Assembly: GCA_910585715.1 (NCBI GenBank)
Contig: CAJUEX010000001.1
Span: 1 to 64,000 of the forward strand
Direction: 5' to 3'
From: an uncultured Lachnospiraceae bacterium
Lineage (GTDB): Bacteria > Bacillota > Clostridia > Lachnospirales > Lachnospiraceae
DNA: 64,000 nt
Shown here: in pieces, positions 50,205 through 58,674 of the stretch
Position numbering within the stretch: the stretch's first letter is position 1
Layout of the letters: every line of letters starts with the position of its first letter
Notes under the pieces: model-generated
What the model was told of the DNA's origin: nothing
Databases searched by the model: none
Seen by the model: only the letters and a program-made list of their open reading frames with translations
Translations under genes and position numbers: made by a program

Positions 50205-51680
50205 TTAATTGGAATCCCCTCCCTCTTTCATAGTTTGAAACGAATATATCGTAACTGAATTCTGTTTCTTTATTTTCTTTACCTGTTTTACAATTTTTCC
50301 TCTTCCATAAATGTGCTTGTCAAGATTCATCAGCTTGTAACGGATACGGAAAAATGCCGCCGTAAAGCCGCAAGATGCACCGAAAACCACTCCAAGGCCC
50401 GCGAATGCCGGCGAAAGCCTGACGGTTACCAGACTTCCCAAAAGGGTGCCTGCAAAAAATGCTAATCCCACTAAAGGAGCGCCCTTCTGGTCATCCAGAT
50501 AAAATAAGAAAATCATAAGACACTGAACCAGATATAAAATCATATACCCGATGGACAATGCAGGGTACATGGACAATGCAACGCCCTCTATTCCGATTTT
50601 TGGAAAGATCACAAGGGCAGCAATAAAAACGATAATGTTTACAATAACCTGTATCTGGACAATATAGATGGTCTCCCGTCTGAGGGACTCTATCATCTTC
50701 TGCTTTGCCCTGCGGATATCCTTGCCCGCCGCGCCGATAATGGATTCACAGTATGCCTTATAGGCTGTATGGAATTTTGTTTCCACATTCACCACGAAAA
50801 TAACAAGCACGGAAATATTGCTTATCATGGCAAGATAAGTAGCCATATCATAAGTAGGCGCTGACTGAAACACATTTGCTACCAGGATTTTGTAATCAGA
50901 AAGAAACCAGAATACAAAATTGTGCACATAAAGCCCCCATATATACAAAGCGTTTGCTAAAATCAGCCACCAGCCTTTTTTAATATAAGTAAACAGTTCT
51001 CCCGAGTTTTTATTGTGATGGACAAAGCTCCTTTTTATGAATGTGAGCAAAATCATGGCAATGAGCATAAAGCTTATCATCAGTCCGAAAAGAATGGCAT
51101 CCACAATGGACAGATCAAACCAGTACACGCTGACTACCACAAATAGAAATCCTGCCGCCAGACTTCCTAAAAAGCTGAAAGTAATCTTCCGGTATTCCTT
51201 CAGCACCGTAATAAAGGTCATATAATAAAAGGTAAAGGACAAACCGGCAAAAAACAGGTAAGAAGCAAAGATATAATAAATCGGCAGATGCCCTATAAAA
51301 TACATGGCACAGCCAAAAGGAATCCCCAGAATCCCCACGCTAAGGGCAATCAGGACGCTGCCGGTCTCCACTGAAGAATAAATGCTGTCAAAATCCTCTT
51401 CATATATTTTATCCGCCACATATCTGGAAAGAATAATATTAATGGGAGACGCCAGAATAAGTGCAAACACAAATACATATAAAATCGTGGAGGAGAGCAG
51501 TTCCCTGTCGCTGTATGCAACCCCGATATAAGGAGGCAGCATATACATAATATTCAGCGCAATGATTACGATAATCGTCGGTCCCACTGTTACTGCCGTT
51601 GCATAAACACCTGCAAATATGGTATTGAACACTCCTTCTTTTTTAAATAACCGCTTTAGTTCAAAGCCTATTCCTGCCAT
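50205..51680 (-). CDS. pelG: PelG polysaccharide transporter
   Basis: 491 residues with about 12 membrane helices. The start MAGIGFELKRLFKKEG is characteristic of PelG, so the ATG at 51680 is chosen over 51698. FYYMTFITVLKEYRKI, FSFLGSLAAG and SFVHHNKNSGELFTYIKKGWWL also fit. PelG belongs to the MOP/polysaccharide-export group and works with PelF to carry the growing polymer across the membrane. It is 8 bp after pelF and 4 bp before the TTG of pelD. Confidence 0.93.
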   Translation of the reverse strand: MAGIGFELKRLFKKEGVFNTIFAGVYATAVTVGPTIIVIIALNIMYMLPPYIGVAYSDRELLSSTILYVFVFALILASPINIILSRYVADKIYEEDFDSIYSSVETGSVLIALSVGILGIPFGCAMYFIGHLPIYYIFASYLFFAGLSFTFYYMTFITVLKEYRKITFSFLGSLAAGFLFVVVSVYWFDLSIVDAILFGLMISFMLIAMILLTFIKRSFVHHNKNSGELFTYIKKGWWLILANALYIWGLYVHNFVFWFLSDYKILVANVFQSAPTYDMATYLAMISNISVLVIFVVNVETKFHTAYKAYCESIIGAAGKDIRRAKQKMIESLRRETIYIVQIQVIVNIIVFIAALVIFPKIGIEGVALSMYPALSIGYMILYLVQCLMIFLFYLDDQKGAPLVGLAFFAGTLLGSLVTVRLSPAFAGLGVVFGASCGFTAAFFRIRYKLMNLDKHIYGRGKIVKQVKKIKKQNSVTIYSFQTMKEGGDSN

Positions 51681-51688
51681 ATCTATCT

Positions 51689-53101
51689 CTACTTCCAATC
51701 TTTATAATGTTCGTATAGTTCTCCATAAGTCATAGTTACCTGCTCATTCTGATAAAAAGCTTTTACCCTGAGCCTTCCGTTGTATCCCATATCTTCCCTT
51801 AAAGCTTCATCCATGGCAAGCGTTACAATGGCGTCTGCAATCTTATCCACATTCATAACCGGAACGATAAGACCGCTTCTTCCAAGTCCGTCCTTTTCCC
51901 CGCCATACAACAGCTCCTTACATCCGCCCACATCAGTTGCAATACATGGCTTAGAGGAAGCCATGGACTCCAGAATGGACAAGGGCTGTCCTTCTGAAAT
52001 GCTTGTAAGTATGGTCATATCCATTTTTCCCAGATAATCTTTTACATTTACCCTCCCGGTAAATACAATATCCTCCACCTGAAATCCTTTTATAAATTCC
52101 AGACATTCCTGATAATACTCCGGATTTTCATCAGTAGGTCCCATAATATACAGCTTTAACTGAGGTACCCGCGCCTTAGCCAGGGCAAAGGCATTTATCA
52201 TGGTCTTTACATCCTTGATGGGCACCACCCTGAGCACTGCCCCCACATTGATAAAGGTATCTTCCGGATCCTTTCCCGGAATATCCGCAAACTGCTTTAC
52301 ATACACGCCGTTGGAAATCACTCTGGCCTTTTCCTTTGGGCATCCCAGCTCCAGCTGAATCTTCTGTGCCTGCTGAAACAAAGAAATTACCTGGGAGGCA
52401 CAATCATAAATACAGCTGGATAGCGTATAAAAATAACGAATCCATAAATCCTTATAAATCCCCTGGGTCCAATCCACCTTAATGATTTCTTCTTCCCTCT
52501 CTCTTGTATAAATGCCATGCTCCGTTAAAAGAATAGGCTTATTATACAGATAATGTCCCTTACAGGCAAGGATTCCGGCATATCCGGTGGATATGGCATG
52601 ATAACAGTCCGCTTCCGCCACCGGCACTTTTAGAATGGTAAACAGCGGAAGGTATAATGACCTGACGCTCCACAAAAAATCCGTAAATACGCACTGGGGA
52701 TATCTTTCAATGTACAAGTCCTGAACGATTTCAAAAAAGTCTTCCCCCATTAAAATATCATTTATGGAAATATCATCCTTTTCAAAAAAGCGGAATACAC
52801 CAAGCCAGTCAATGTTTTCACCAAAAAGCAAAGTCCTGAAACAGCTTTTTTCTTCATTATTCAGCTTTGTCTTCTTCCGAAAGGGCCTTACCACATCATC
52901 ATCATTTAAATACGCTTCTCTGATTTCAAGAACATTTTTCGGCATTTCATATTTAAATTGTCCGCTCTGCTTCCTGTCCGGCAGCAGGGAGTGAATAATA
53001 AAATCCGTTTCTTCTCTGGCTTCCACAAGCATCTGCACCCAGCTGGACACACCGCCCACCACATAGGGATAGCACCCTTCCACAAACATTGCTATTTTCA
53101 C
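51689..53101 (-). CDS. pelF: PelF glycosyltransferase (GT4)
   Basis: 470 residues. FVEGCYPYVVGGVSSWVQMLV at the N-terminus is the PelF signature, followed by HAISTGYAGILAC, LTEHGIYTREREEEI, VINVGAVLRVVPIKDVKTMI (read as NVGAVLRVVPIKD), and the donor motif SISEGQPLSILESMASSKPCIATDVGG. It is a soluble retaining enzyme; Pseudomonas PelF uses UDP-GalNAc or UDP-GlcNAc to polymerise Pel. Together with the adjacent pelG, pelD and pelE genes it defines the locus as Pel-type. Confidence 0.95.
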   Translation of the reverse strand: MKIAMFVEGCYPYVVGGVSSWVQMLVEAREETDFIIHSLLPDRKQSGQFKYEMPKNVLEIREAYLNDDDVVRPFRKKTKLNNEEKSCFRTLLFGENIDWLGVFRFFEKDDISINDILMGEDFFEIVQDLYIERYPQCVFTDFLWSVRSLYLPLFTILKVPVAEADCYHAISTGYAGILACKGHYLYNKPILLTEHGIYTREREEEIIKVDWTQGIYKDLWIRYFYTLSSCIYDCASQVISLFQQAQKIQLELGCPKEKARVISNGVYVKQFADIPGKDPEDTFINVGAVLRVVPIKDVKTMINAFALAKARVPQLKLYIMGPTDENPEYYQECLEFIKGFQVEDIVFTGRVNVKDYLGKMDMTILTSISEGQPLSILESMASSKPCIATDVGGCKELLYGGEKDGLGRSGLIVPVMNVDKIADAIVTLAMDEALREDMGYNGRLRVKAFYQNEQVTMTYGELYEHYKDWK

Positions 53102-53121
53102 GATTACACCTCTTTTTCAGC

Positions 53122-54645
53122 TCATTCCGGTTCTTCTTCCAGTCCGATTACGATTTTCTCCTGAAGCGCCCTTATCAAATAGGCATTTTCTCCAACTTTC
53201 TTTGCCTCATAGCCCTCCCCGGCAAGCACCGTCTTTTCTGTACGTATCATATAGAAACACAAATCATGAAAGTTCTCTGTTTCAACAGTAATCTGCCCTT
53301 TCCCTTTTGTGATATGGGGATTAATCAGTAAATACCGTTTATACCTTTCCAATGCCTGGGATAACGTCAAGGCATCCATCCAGTCCGTATCCTTATACAA
53401 ATCATAGGAAAGCTTAAACAATTCCAAAGAGTAGCTTGACCATTCATATTCCGGTTTGCCTGCATTCCGCCCCATTACCTGGGACAGGTCCAGATAGTGG
53501 GTGGCAAGCCCCCAGCCGGAAATGCTGCTTTGCATCTTCACGATTTCTTCTGAATTTCTCTGATGGCCGGCGCTGACAAAAGGCAGCTTTAGTTCTTTTT
53601 CTTCAAAGCTTTCATCAATCTCATAGCCTCTCTTTTTTAACAGGTCTGCCAGATAATTGTAATCCTCCCGGTTCTTTTCCTTAACCGGCTTGTTTATCCT
53701 TGCACTGAAAATCAACGTATCCGATTCACCCAGCTTTACTATGGCAGGCCACACAATATCCCTCAGGAACATATAAGTGTCCCTACTGTACATGCTCTTG
53801 ATTTGGCTTTCATAAGGATTGTCAAGCTCCGGAAAGGAATCAATCAGATTTACCTTTGCATTGACCACCGGATAAATAAACTCCTCTTCTGTCTGGCAGA
53901 GAATGCCGGTCAATATTCCCATTCCCTTTTCCATTGTAAAAAAATCACCGTTAACTACAAAAAAGCAGCCTTCTCCATACCTCTTCTGCCATATAAGCGG
54001 AATCAGATCCTTTTGTTTCACTGCTGCCTCTGCTTTCTCCACCATCAGCTTTTTGCATCTGGCATCCACAGAAACCTTTTGTACATCCGTTTCCAGTTCC
54101 TCATAATACACCATATCATCCTGAATGAACATTCCCTCAAAAAGCATAATTCCTTCAATAGGGACAATATCCCCCTTTTCCAGAATCCCGATAGCCTTGT
54201 CATATTCCTCTGTTTCCGTTCCTTCAGGCAGGCTTGTGAATATCAGGTTCTTTCCCTCTTCCTCCACATATTTAAATAGCAGCTCCTTATCTCCTACTTC
54301 ATCCCAGCCTTCTGCAGTTACCAAAATAGTCTCCAGAGCTTCAGCCTGTTTACTGTTTATTTCATCTACAGTAGAAAATACCGCATATTCTTTTTTCAAA
54401 TTGGAAAGCATCTGAATAATATTCTTCGTCTTCTCACTTTCTCCCTGTCCTCCGCATATAACGGCATACACAGGCTCTTCCACATTGCTTTCCCTGACAA
54501 CCTGGAAATCTTCCGGCAGCTCCAGAGTTTCCAGAGAATTGGAAACCCCCAGATTTACCGAAAGACTTCCTGCAAATATCAGATAAAATATGAGCATGGC
54601 AAGAAAGGATAGCATCATGGCAATATAATCGGATATTTTCAGCAT
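53122..54645 (-). CDS. DUF2194-like membrane-anchored protein, possible PelA counterpart
   Basis: 507 residues. One N-terminal membrane helix (IAMMLSFLAMLIFYLIFAG) places the rest outside. The first domain (PVYAVICGGQGESEKTKNI; ILVTAEGWDEVGDKELL) looks like a Rossmann/GATase-like fold. The second (GEGCFFVVNGDFFTMEKGMG, NLIDSFPELDNP, FVSAGHQRNSEEIV) recalls DUF2194 proteins that accompany PelF/PelG. In Pel loci this position is held by PelA, a hydrolase/deacetylase. I do not see a complete CE4 Asp-Asp/His-His set, so deacetylase activity is not shown. It lies between the epimerase and pelF. Confidence 0.65.
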   Translation of the reverse strand: MLKISDYIAMMLSFLAMLIFYLIFAGSLSVNLGVSNSLETLELPEDFQVVRESNVEEPVYAVICGGQGESEKTKNIIQMLSNLKKEYAVFSTVDEINSKQAEALETILVTAEGWDEVGDKELLFKYVEEEGKNLIFTSLPEGTETEEYDKAIGILEKGDIVPIEGIMLFEGMFIQDDMVYYEELETDVQKVSVDARCKKLMVEKAEAAVKQKDLIPLIWQKRYGEGCFFVVNGDFFTMEKGMGILTGILCQTEEEFIYPVVNAKVNLIDSFPELDNPYESQIKSMYSRDTYMFLRDIVWPAIVKLGESDTLIFSARINKPVKEKNREDYNYLADLLKKRGYEIDESFEEKELKLPFVSAGHQRNSEEIVKMQSSISGWGLATHYLDLSQVMGRNAGKPEYEWSSYSLELFKLSYDLYKDTDWMDALTLSQALERYKRYLLINPHITKGKGQITVETENFHDLCFYMIRTEKTVLAGEGYEAKKVGENAYLIRALQEKIVIGLEEEPE

Positions 54646-54655
54646 AATCTCACCT

Positions 54656-55645
54656 TTACTTCTCTATTAACTGTTCCTTATACCAGTCGATGGTTAAATG
54701 AAGTCCCTTTCTAAAATCATATTCCGGATGGTAGGAAAGAAGCTTTCTGGCTTTGTCAATGTTGGCATTGGAATGCCTGATATCCCCTTTTCTGGGTTCT
54801 GTAAAAACCGGCTCCACGGAAACGCCCAGCTCTTTACATATAGTCTCATACATGGATAATATGGTCTCCTGTCCCCCAAAGGCAATATTGAATGCTTCTC
54901 CTGCCACCGCTTCCCCGGAAGCGCAAGCCTTTAAATTTGCCTCAATGACATTTTCAATATAAGTAAAATCTCTGGACTGAAGCCCGTCTCCATGAATAAC
55001 GGGCGCTTCTCCTTTAAACAAAAGCCGGATGAACCTGGGGATTACTGCCGCATATGCGCCGTCCGGGTCCTGCCTTCTTCCGAATACATTAAAATAGCGA
55101 AGCCCTACTGTTTCCAGTCCGTAAAGCTTTGCATACAGTTTTCCGTATTCCTCATCCGTGCGCTTGGTAAGGGCATAGGGAGACAATAGATTCCCTTCTT
55201 TTCCCTCTACCTTGGGAAGCTCTTTAGAATCCCCGTAAACAGAGGAAGAGGATGCATAAACAAACCGCTTCACGCCCGCCTGCCTTGCCGCTTCCATCAT
55301 ATTCAGCGTTCCCCTGATATTTACCTCCTCATAATACAAAGGCATTTCTATGCTCCTGGGCACGCTGCCCCATGCCGCCTGATGGAGCACATAGTCTGCG
55401 CCCTCACAAACCTGGCTGCAGGTTTCCAAGTCACATATATCTCCTTTTATAAATGTAAATTCCTTATATGTCAATAGGGATTTTAAATTTTCCTGCCTGC
55501 CTGTAGACAGATTATCCAGACATCTTACCCGATACCCTTTTTGTAATAATGCCTCGCACAGATTTGAGCCGATGAATCCTGCCCCTCCTGTTACGGTAAA
55601 TACGCTTCCCTCCGGGAAAGCCACTTCCTGATAACTCATAGCCAT
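54656..55645 (-). CDS. UDP-HexNAc/HexNAcA 4-epimerase, TviC/WbpP type
   Basis: 329 residues of extended SDR type. The NAD loop GGAGFIGSNLCEALL, SSSSVYGDSKELPKVE, catalytic YALTKRTDEEYG (YxxxK) and NVFGRRQDPDGAYAAVIPRF are intact. These match the WbpP/TviC group that epimerises UDP-GlcNAc or UDP-GlcNAcA at C4 rather than plain UDP-glucose epimerases. With the dehydrogenase at 58675-60000 it would give UDP-GalNAcA, the Vi-antigen precursor pair. Specificity is inferred from the pairing and motifs. Confidence 0.88.
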   Translation of the reverse strand: MAMSYQEVAFPEGSVFTVTGGAGFIGSNLCEALLQKGYRVRCLDNLSTGRQENLKSLLTYKEFTFIKGDICDLETCSQVCEGADYVLHQAAWGSVPRSIEMPLYYEEVNIRGTLNMMEAARQAGVKRFVYASSSSVYGDSKELPKVEGKEGNLLSPYALTKRTDEEYGKLYAKLYGLETVGLRYFNVFGRRQDPDGAYAAVIPRFIRLLFKGEAPVIHGDGLQSRDFTYIENVIEANLKACASGEAVAGEAFNIAFGGQETILSMYETICKELGVSVEPVFTEPRKGDIRHSNANIDKARKLLSYHPEYDFRKGLHLTIDWYKEQLIEK

Positions 55646-55667
55646 TTATTCCTTTACAGTATATTTA

Positions 55668-56594
55668 TTATTGTTTCGTCATTTCCTGCATATTCATCAT
55701 AGCATAAATGCCCGGATCCTCAAACTTTTCTTTCCGTACCCGGCTGATTTGATGGGACAACAGCCCAAAGCAAAATAGCTGGAACCCGAAAATAATCAGG
55801 ATTGCCGCAAATACCGGAAAACCTCCGTGCCATTTAAGTGCACAAATACCTCCGTAAATCAGCCCTGCCAGACTCACCGCCGCCCCGCTGGTGCCCAAAA
55901 CCCGCATCGGGTGAAATAATAATATTACATTTAAAATAAGCATGATGGTACGAAGGCCATCCTTTAACTGCTTTACTGAACTTTTTCCGATACGCGCCCT
56001 TACCAGAATAGGCACTTCGCTTCCATTATAGTCCTCCTCCTGCATAAGCAGCGTGGTAACTGTAGAGGCTCCAAACCTTTTAGGCAAAAGCGACAGGTAT
56101 CTTAACAGCACCTCTCTTTTAAACGCCCTAAGCCCGGAATTAAAATCCGTAACCTTTTGCAAGGTAACAAGCCTCAAAAACAGGCGAAGAATACATTTCC
56201 CCAACACTCTGGACTTATCCACATACGAGTCCTTTCCCCTGACTCCAATACAATAATCCAAATCCTTTTTTATAATTTCATCCACTACCTTTTTCAAATC
56301 CTCCGGCCTGTGCTGTCCGTCTGCATCGTACCATGCCACGATTTCTCCCACAGCCGCTCTTGTGCCTGTTTTAATGGCAGTGCCATAACCTTTGTTTACT
56401 CCATGCTGAATCAGCTTTACTTCCGGAAATCCTTTTACGATATCCGCCGTATTATCTACAGAGCCGTCATCCACTACGATGATTTCTGTTTCTTCCATAT
56501 TGACAAATGCAATCAGTTCTTCCAGAGTCTTGCCGATGCCCGCACTTTCATTATAAGCCGGAATAAGAATACTTAATTTTTTCCCCTGTCTCAT
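55668..56594 (-). CDS. GT2 glycosyltransferase, polyprenol-phosphate type
   Basis: 308 residues. The GT-A domain shows ILIPAYNESAGIGKTLEEL, VVDDGSVDNT, WYDADGQHRPEDL and FNSGLRAFKREVLL. Two C-terminal membrane helices follow (LGTSGAAVSLAGLIYGGI; FAAILIIFGFQLFCFGLL). This layout matches DPM1/GtrB-like enzymes that load a sugar on undecaprenyl phosphate, which would provide a lipid-linked donor for a membrane GT-C enzyme such as the 779-residue protein. It overlaps the GT8 gene by 4 bp. Confidence 0.9.
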   Translation of the reverse strand: MRQGKKLSILIPAYNESAGIGKTLEELIAFVNMEETEIIVVDDGSVDNTADIVKGFPEVKLIQHGVNKGYGTAIKTGTRAAVGEIVAWYDADGQHRPEDLKKVVDEIIKKDLDYCIGVRGKDSYVDKSRVLGKCILRLFLRLVTLQKVTDFNSGLRAFKREVLLRYLSLLPKRFGASTVTTLLMQEEDYNGSEVPILVRARIGKSSVKQLKDGLRTIMLILNVILLFHPMRVLGTSGAAVSLAGLIYGGICALKWHGGFPVFAAILIIFGFQLFCFGLLSHQISRVRKEKFEDPGIYAMMNMQEMTKQ

Positions 56595-57508
56595 ATTGCA
56601 TCTCTCCTTTCACTGTTTTCCGCAAAAGCCCGGCTTCTTCTCACAAGCGCTTTACCAAGCTTTGCTGCCACATAGCACGGTTTAAAGAAAAACAATATTT
56701 TACCTTTCCAGCTTAAATGTTTTTTCAGATAATGATAATATTCAAAAAAGTATTTTCCGTAATAGTCCACCTGCCATGGCTTGGAACTGCCCATATAATG
56801 AATAATAACAGGCTCCTTTCTTTCCCTTTTCAGTCCCAAAGCCCATGCAAGCATTCCTGCAACACTTCCGTAACCTGTATTATAATTGTAAATCCGCTCT
56901 CCTATCAGTCTGTCTTCTTTAAAATAAAGATTAATCAAATCCTGATCCGGATAGGAAACAACATCCTTGTATTCCTCTAAAACAGCAATAAAATCTTCCA
57001 GCACAAAAGCTTCTCTCATCTTATTCAGATTAAAGAGAAGTACTCCTGAATTGATATAACATTCTTCTTTATGAAAGCCGATTGCCTCTTTTTTTTCCGT
57101 CAGCATATGGTTGATTGCATAATCTTCCATCCCAATCAACTGCCTGCCCTGAAAATCCTTTTCATAAAGAGGCTTAAGCTCTCCCCTGATTAAAATATCC
57201 GGGTCTAAGTACAGCACCCTGTCCTCCGTCTCGGGCAGGAGTCTGCTGCATAAAAGCCGATAATACATTTCTTTTGTAAAATAACGGAAAACAGGTGCGT
57301 TCTGAAACACGTCATCCTTTACATAAACGGGAATAAGCCGGCTTCCCTGCTTTTTAATATATGTATGGAGCCGCTTCCTGTTGTCCTCTGAAACGTTGGA
57401 ATAGAGCAGGTAAATATCCATCCGGCTCTTCTCATGATAAAACAGAGATTCCAACATAATGAACAAGGGTCTTATATAGTTGTCGTCTAAGGTTACTAAT
57501 ATATTCAT
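56591..57508 (-). CDS. GT8 family glycosyltransferase
   Basis: 305 residues from the ATG at 57508 (GGCGG 6 nt upstream). DDNYIRPLFIMLESLFYH, RLLPETEDRVLYLDPDIL with the DPD metal site, CYINSGVLLFNLNKM, YPDQDLINLYF and IIHYMGSSKPW are the GT8 landmarks. It resembles 39902-40780 at the other end of the operon, so they are probably duplicates with different acceptors. A basic C-terminus (KALVRRSRAF) may touch the membrane. Confidence 0.92.
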   Translation of the reverse strand: MNILVTLDDNYIRPLFIMLESLFYHEKSRMDIYLLYSNVSEDNRKRLHTYIKKQGSRLIPVYVKDDVFQNAPVFRYFTKEMYYRLLCSRLLPETEDRVLYLDPDILIRGELKPLYEKDFQGRQLIGMEDYAINHMLTEKKEAIGFHKEECYINSGVLLFNLNKMREAFVLEDFIAVLEEYKDVVSYPDQDLINLYFKEDRLIGERIYNYNTGYGSVAGMLAWALGLKRERKEPVIIHYMGSSKPWQVDYYGKYFFEYYHYLKKHLSWKGKILFFFKPCYVAAKLGKALVRRSRAFAENSERRDAI

Positions 57509-57553
57509 ATACATCCGCCTTTGCAAATTGTATTTTGGTACCCCTTCCACATG

Positions 57554-58663
57554 TCATAAAGACTCTAATAACTCCTCCCACTTATCCAGAATTCCTTCCA
57601 CCTGAAACCTTTTGGTAGATTCCTTTGCTTTTTTCCCCATTTCTTCCCGAAGTTCTTTGTTTTCCATCAGGCACCGCATCTTAGAAGCAAAGCCTTTGAA
57701 ATCACCTGTCGGAACTAAAAATCCGTCTTTTCCATCCGTAATGATATCCTTCGGCCCCGCCTTACAGGAAAAACTTACTACCGGATTTTCATATGCCATA
57801 GCTTCAATCAGCACCATTCCAAATCCTTCATTTCTGGAAGGCAGAACAAAAAGTGCTGCTTTTTCATAATATGCTTCTATATTCTCCACATTACCGATAA
57901 ATTCAACAGTTTTCAGATTCATCTGCTGTTTCATGTGAAGAAGGGCCGCTTCATCCTCACCTTCCCCCGCAATGCAAAGCTTCCACTCCGGGAAGTCCTT
58001 TTCCAAAAGCTGCCAGCTTTTCAGCAGATAATCAAAACCTTTTGCCCTTGTAAGTCTTCCTGCTGCAAACACAAGCTTTTCCTTGGGCTTTTGTACCTCC
58101 ACCTCTTCATAGGTATTGGGATTATATATCTGGCAAAGCCTGCCGCGAATCTTTAAGTGCTCCTTATAATACTCCTGATCCTCCCCGGATAATACAAGCA
58201 CCACGTCTGAAAAGGCGGCTGCCAGCCCCATGGCAGCCCTTCTGATTCGATTATTCTTCCTAAATTGATAATAATAGTTGAAGTGTTCCCAGGATATCCT
58301 TTTCAGTCCCGGCATACACATTTTTAAAGGCAGGCTGTAAAAGGTAAGTATCAGGTCTACATCCACTAAAATGGAAATTTTCTCTTTTTTCACAATCTGA
58401 AACAGAGAAATGATATTTTTCAGGTTTTCTTTAAGCCCTTTTGGATACTCCTTTGAAAGCCGGTATCGTTTAATCCGGCAGGAACAGGGAAATGTGGTTT
58501 CTTTCTCTCCCCACATGCTGATGATAACGATTGGATACCCTCTTTTTACCAATCCGTTGGCAAGAATGGAAAGCACCCGTTCCGTTCCTCCGGAGTGGCT
58601 CATATTCCCGATTACAAATCCTAACTTTTCCCGGTTCTCCACGGGAAACCTTCCTTGCTTCAT
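57554..58663 (-). CDS. GT4 family glycosyltransferase
   Basis: 369 residues from the ATG at 58663 (AGGTG upstream; a TTG at 58687 would overlap the preceding gene). It has LGFVIGNMSHSGGTERVLSIL near the N-terminus, FAAGRLTRAKGFDYLLKSW, and the GT4 donor motif LPSRNEGFGMVLIEAMAYENPVVSF. It is a cytoplasmic retaining enzyme; donor unknown. Overall pattern is close to GalNAc/GlcNAc-type transferases such as EpsD/PglA, but this is weak. Confidence 0.9.
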   Translation of the reverse strand: MKQGRFPVENREKLGFVIGNMSHSGGTERVLSILANGLVKRGYPIVIISMWGEKETTFPCSCRIKRYRLSKEYPKGLKENLKNIISLFQIVKKEKISILVDVDLILTFYSLPLKMCMPGLKRISWEHFNYYYQFRKNNRIRRAAMGLAAAFSDVVLVLSGEDQEYYKEHLKIRGRLCQIYNPNTYEEVEVQKPKEKLVFAAGRLTRAKGFDYLLKSWQLLEKDFPEWKLCIAGEGEDEAALLHMKQQMNLKTVEFIGNVENIEAYYEKAALFVLPSRNEGFGMVLIEAMAYENPVVSFSCKAGPKDIITDGKDGFLVPTGDFKGFASKMRCLMENKELREEMGKKAKESTKRFQVEGILDKWEELLESL

Positions 58664-58674
58664 TATTAAATCAC

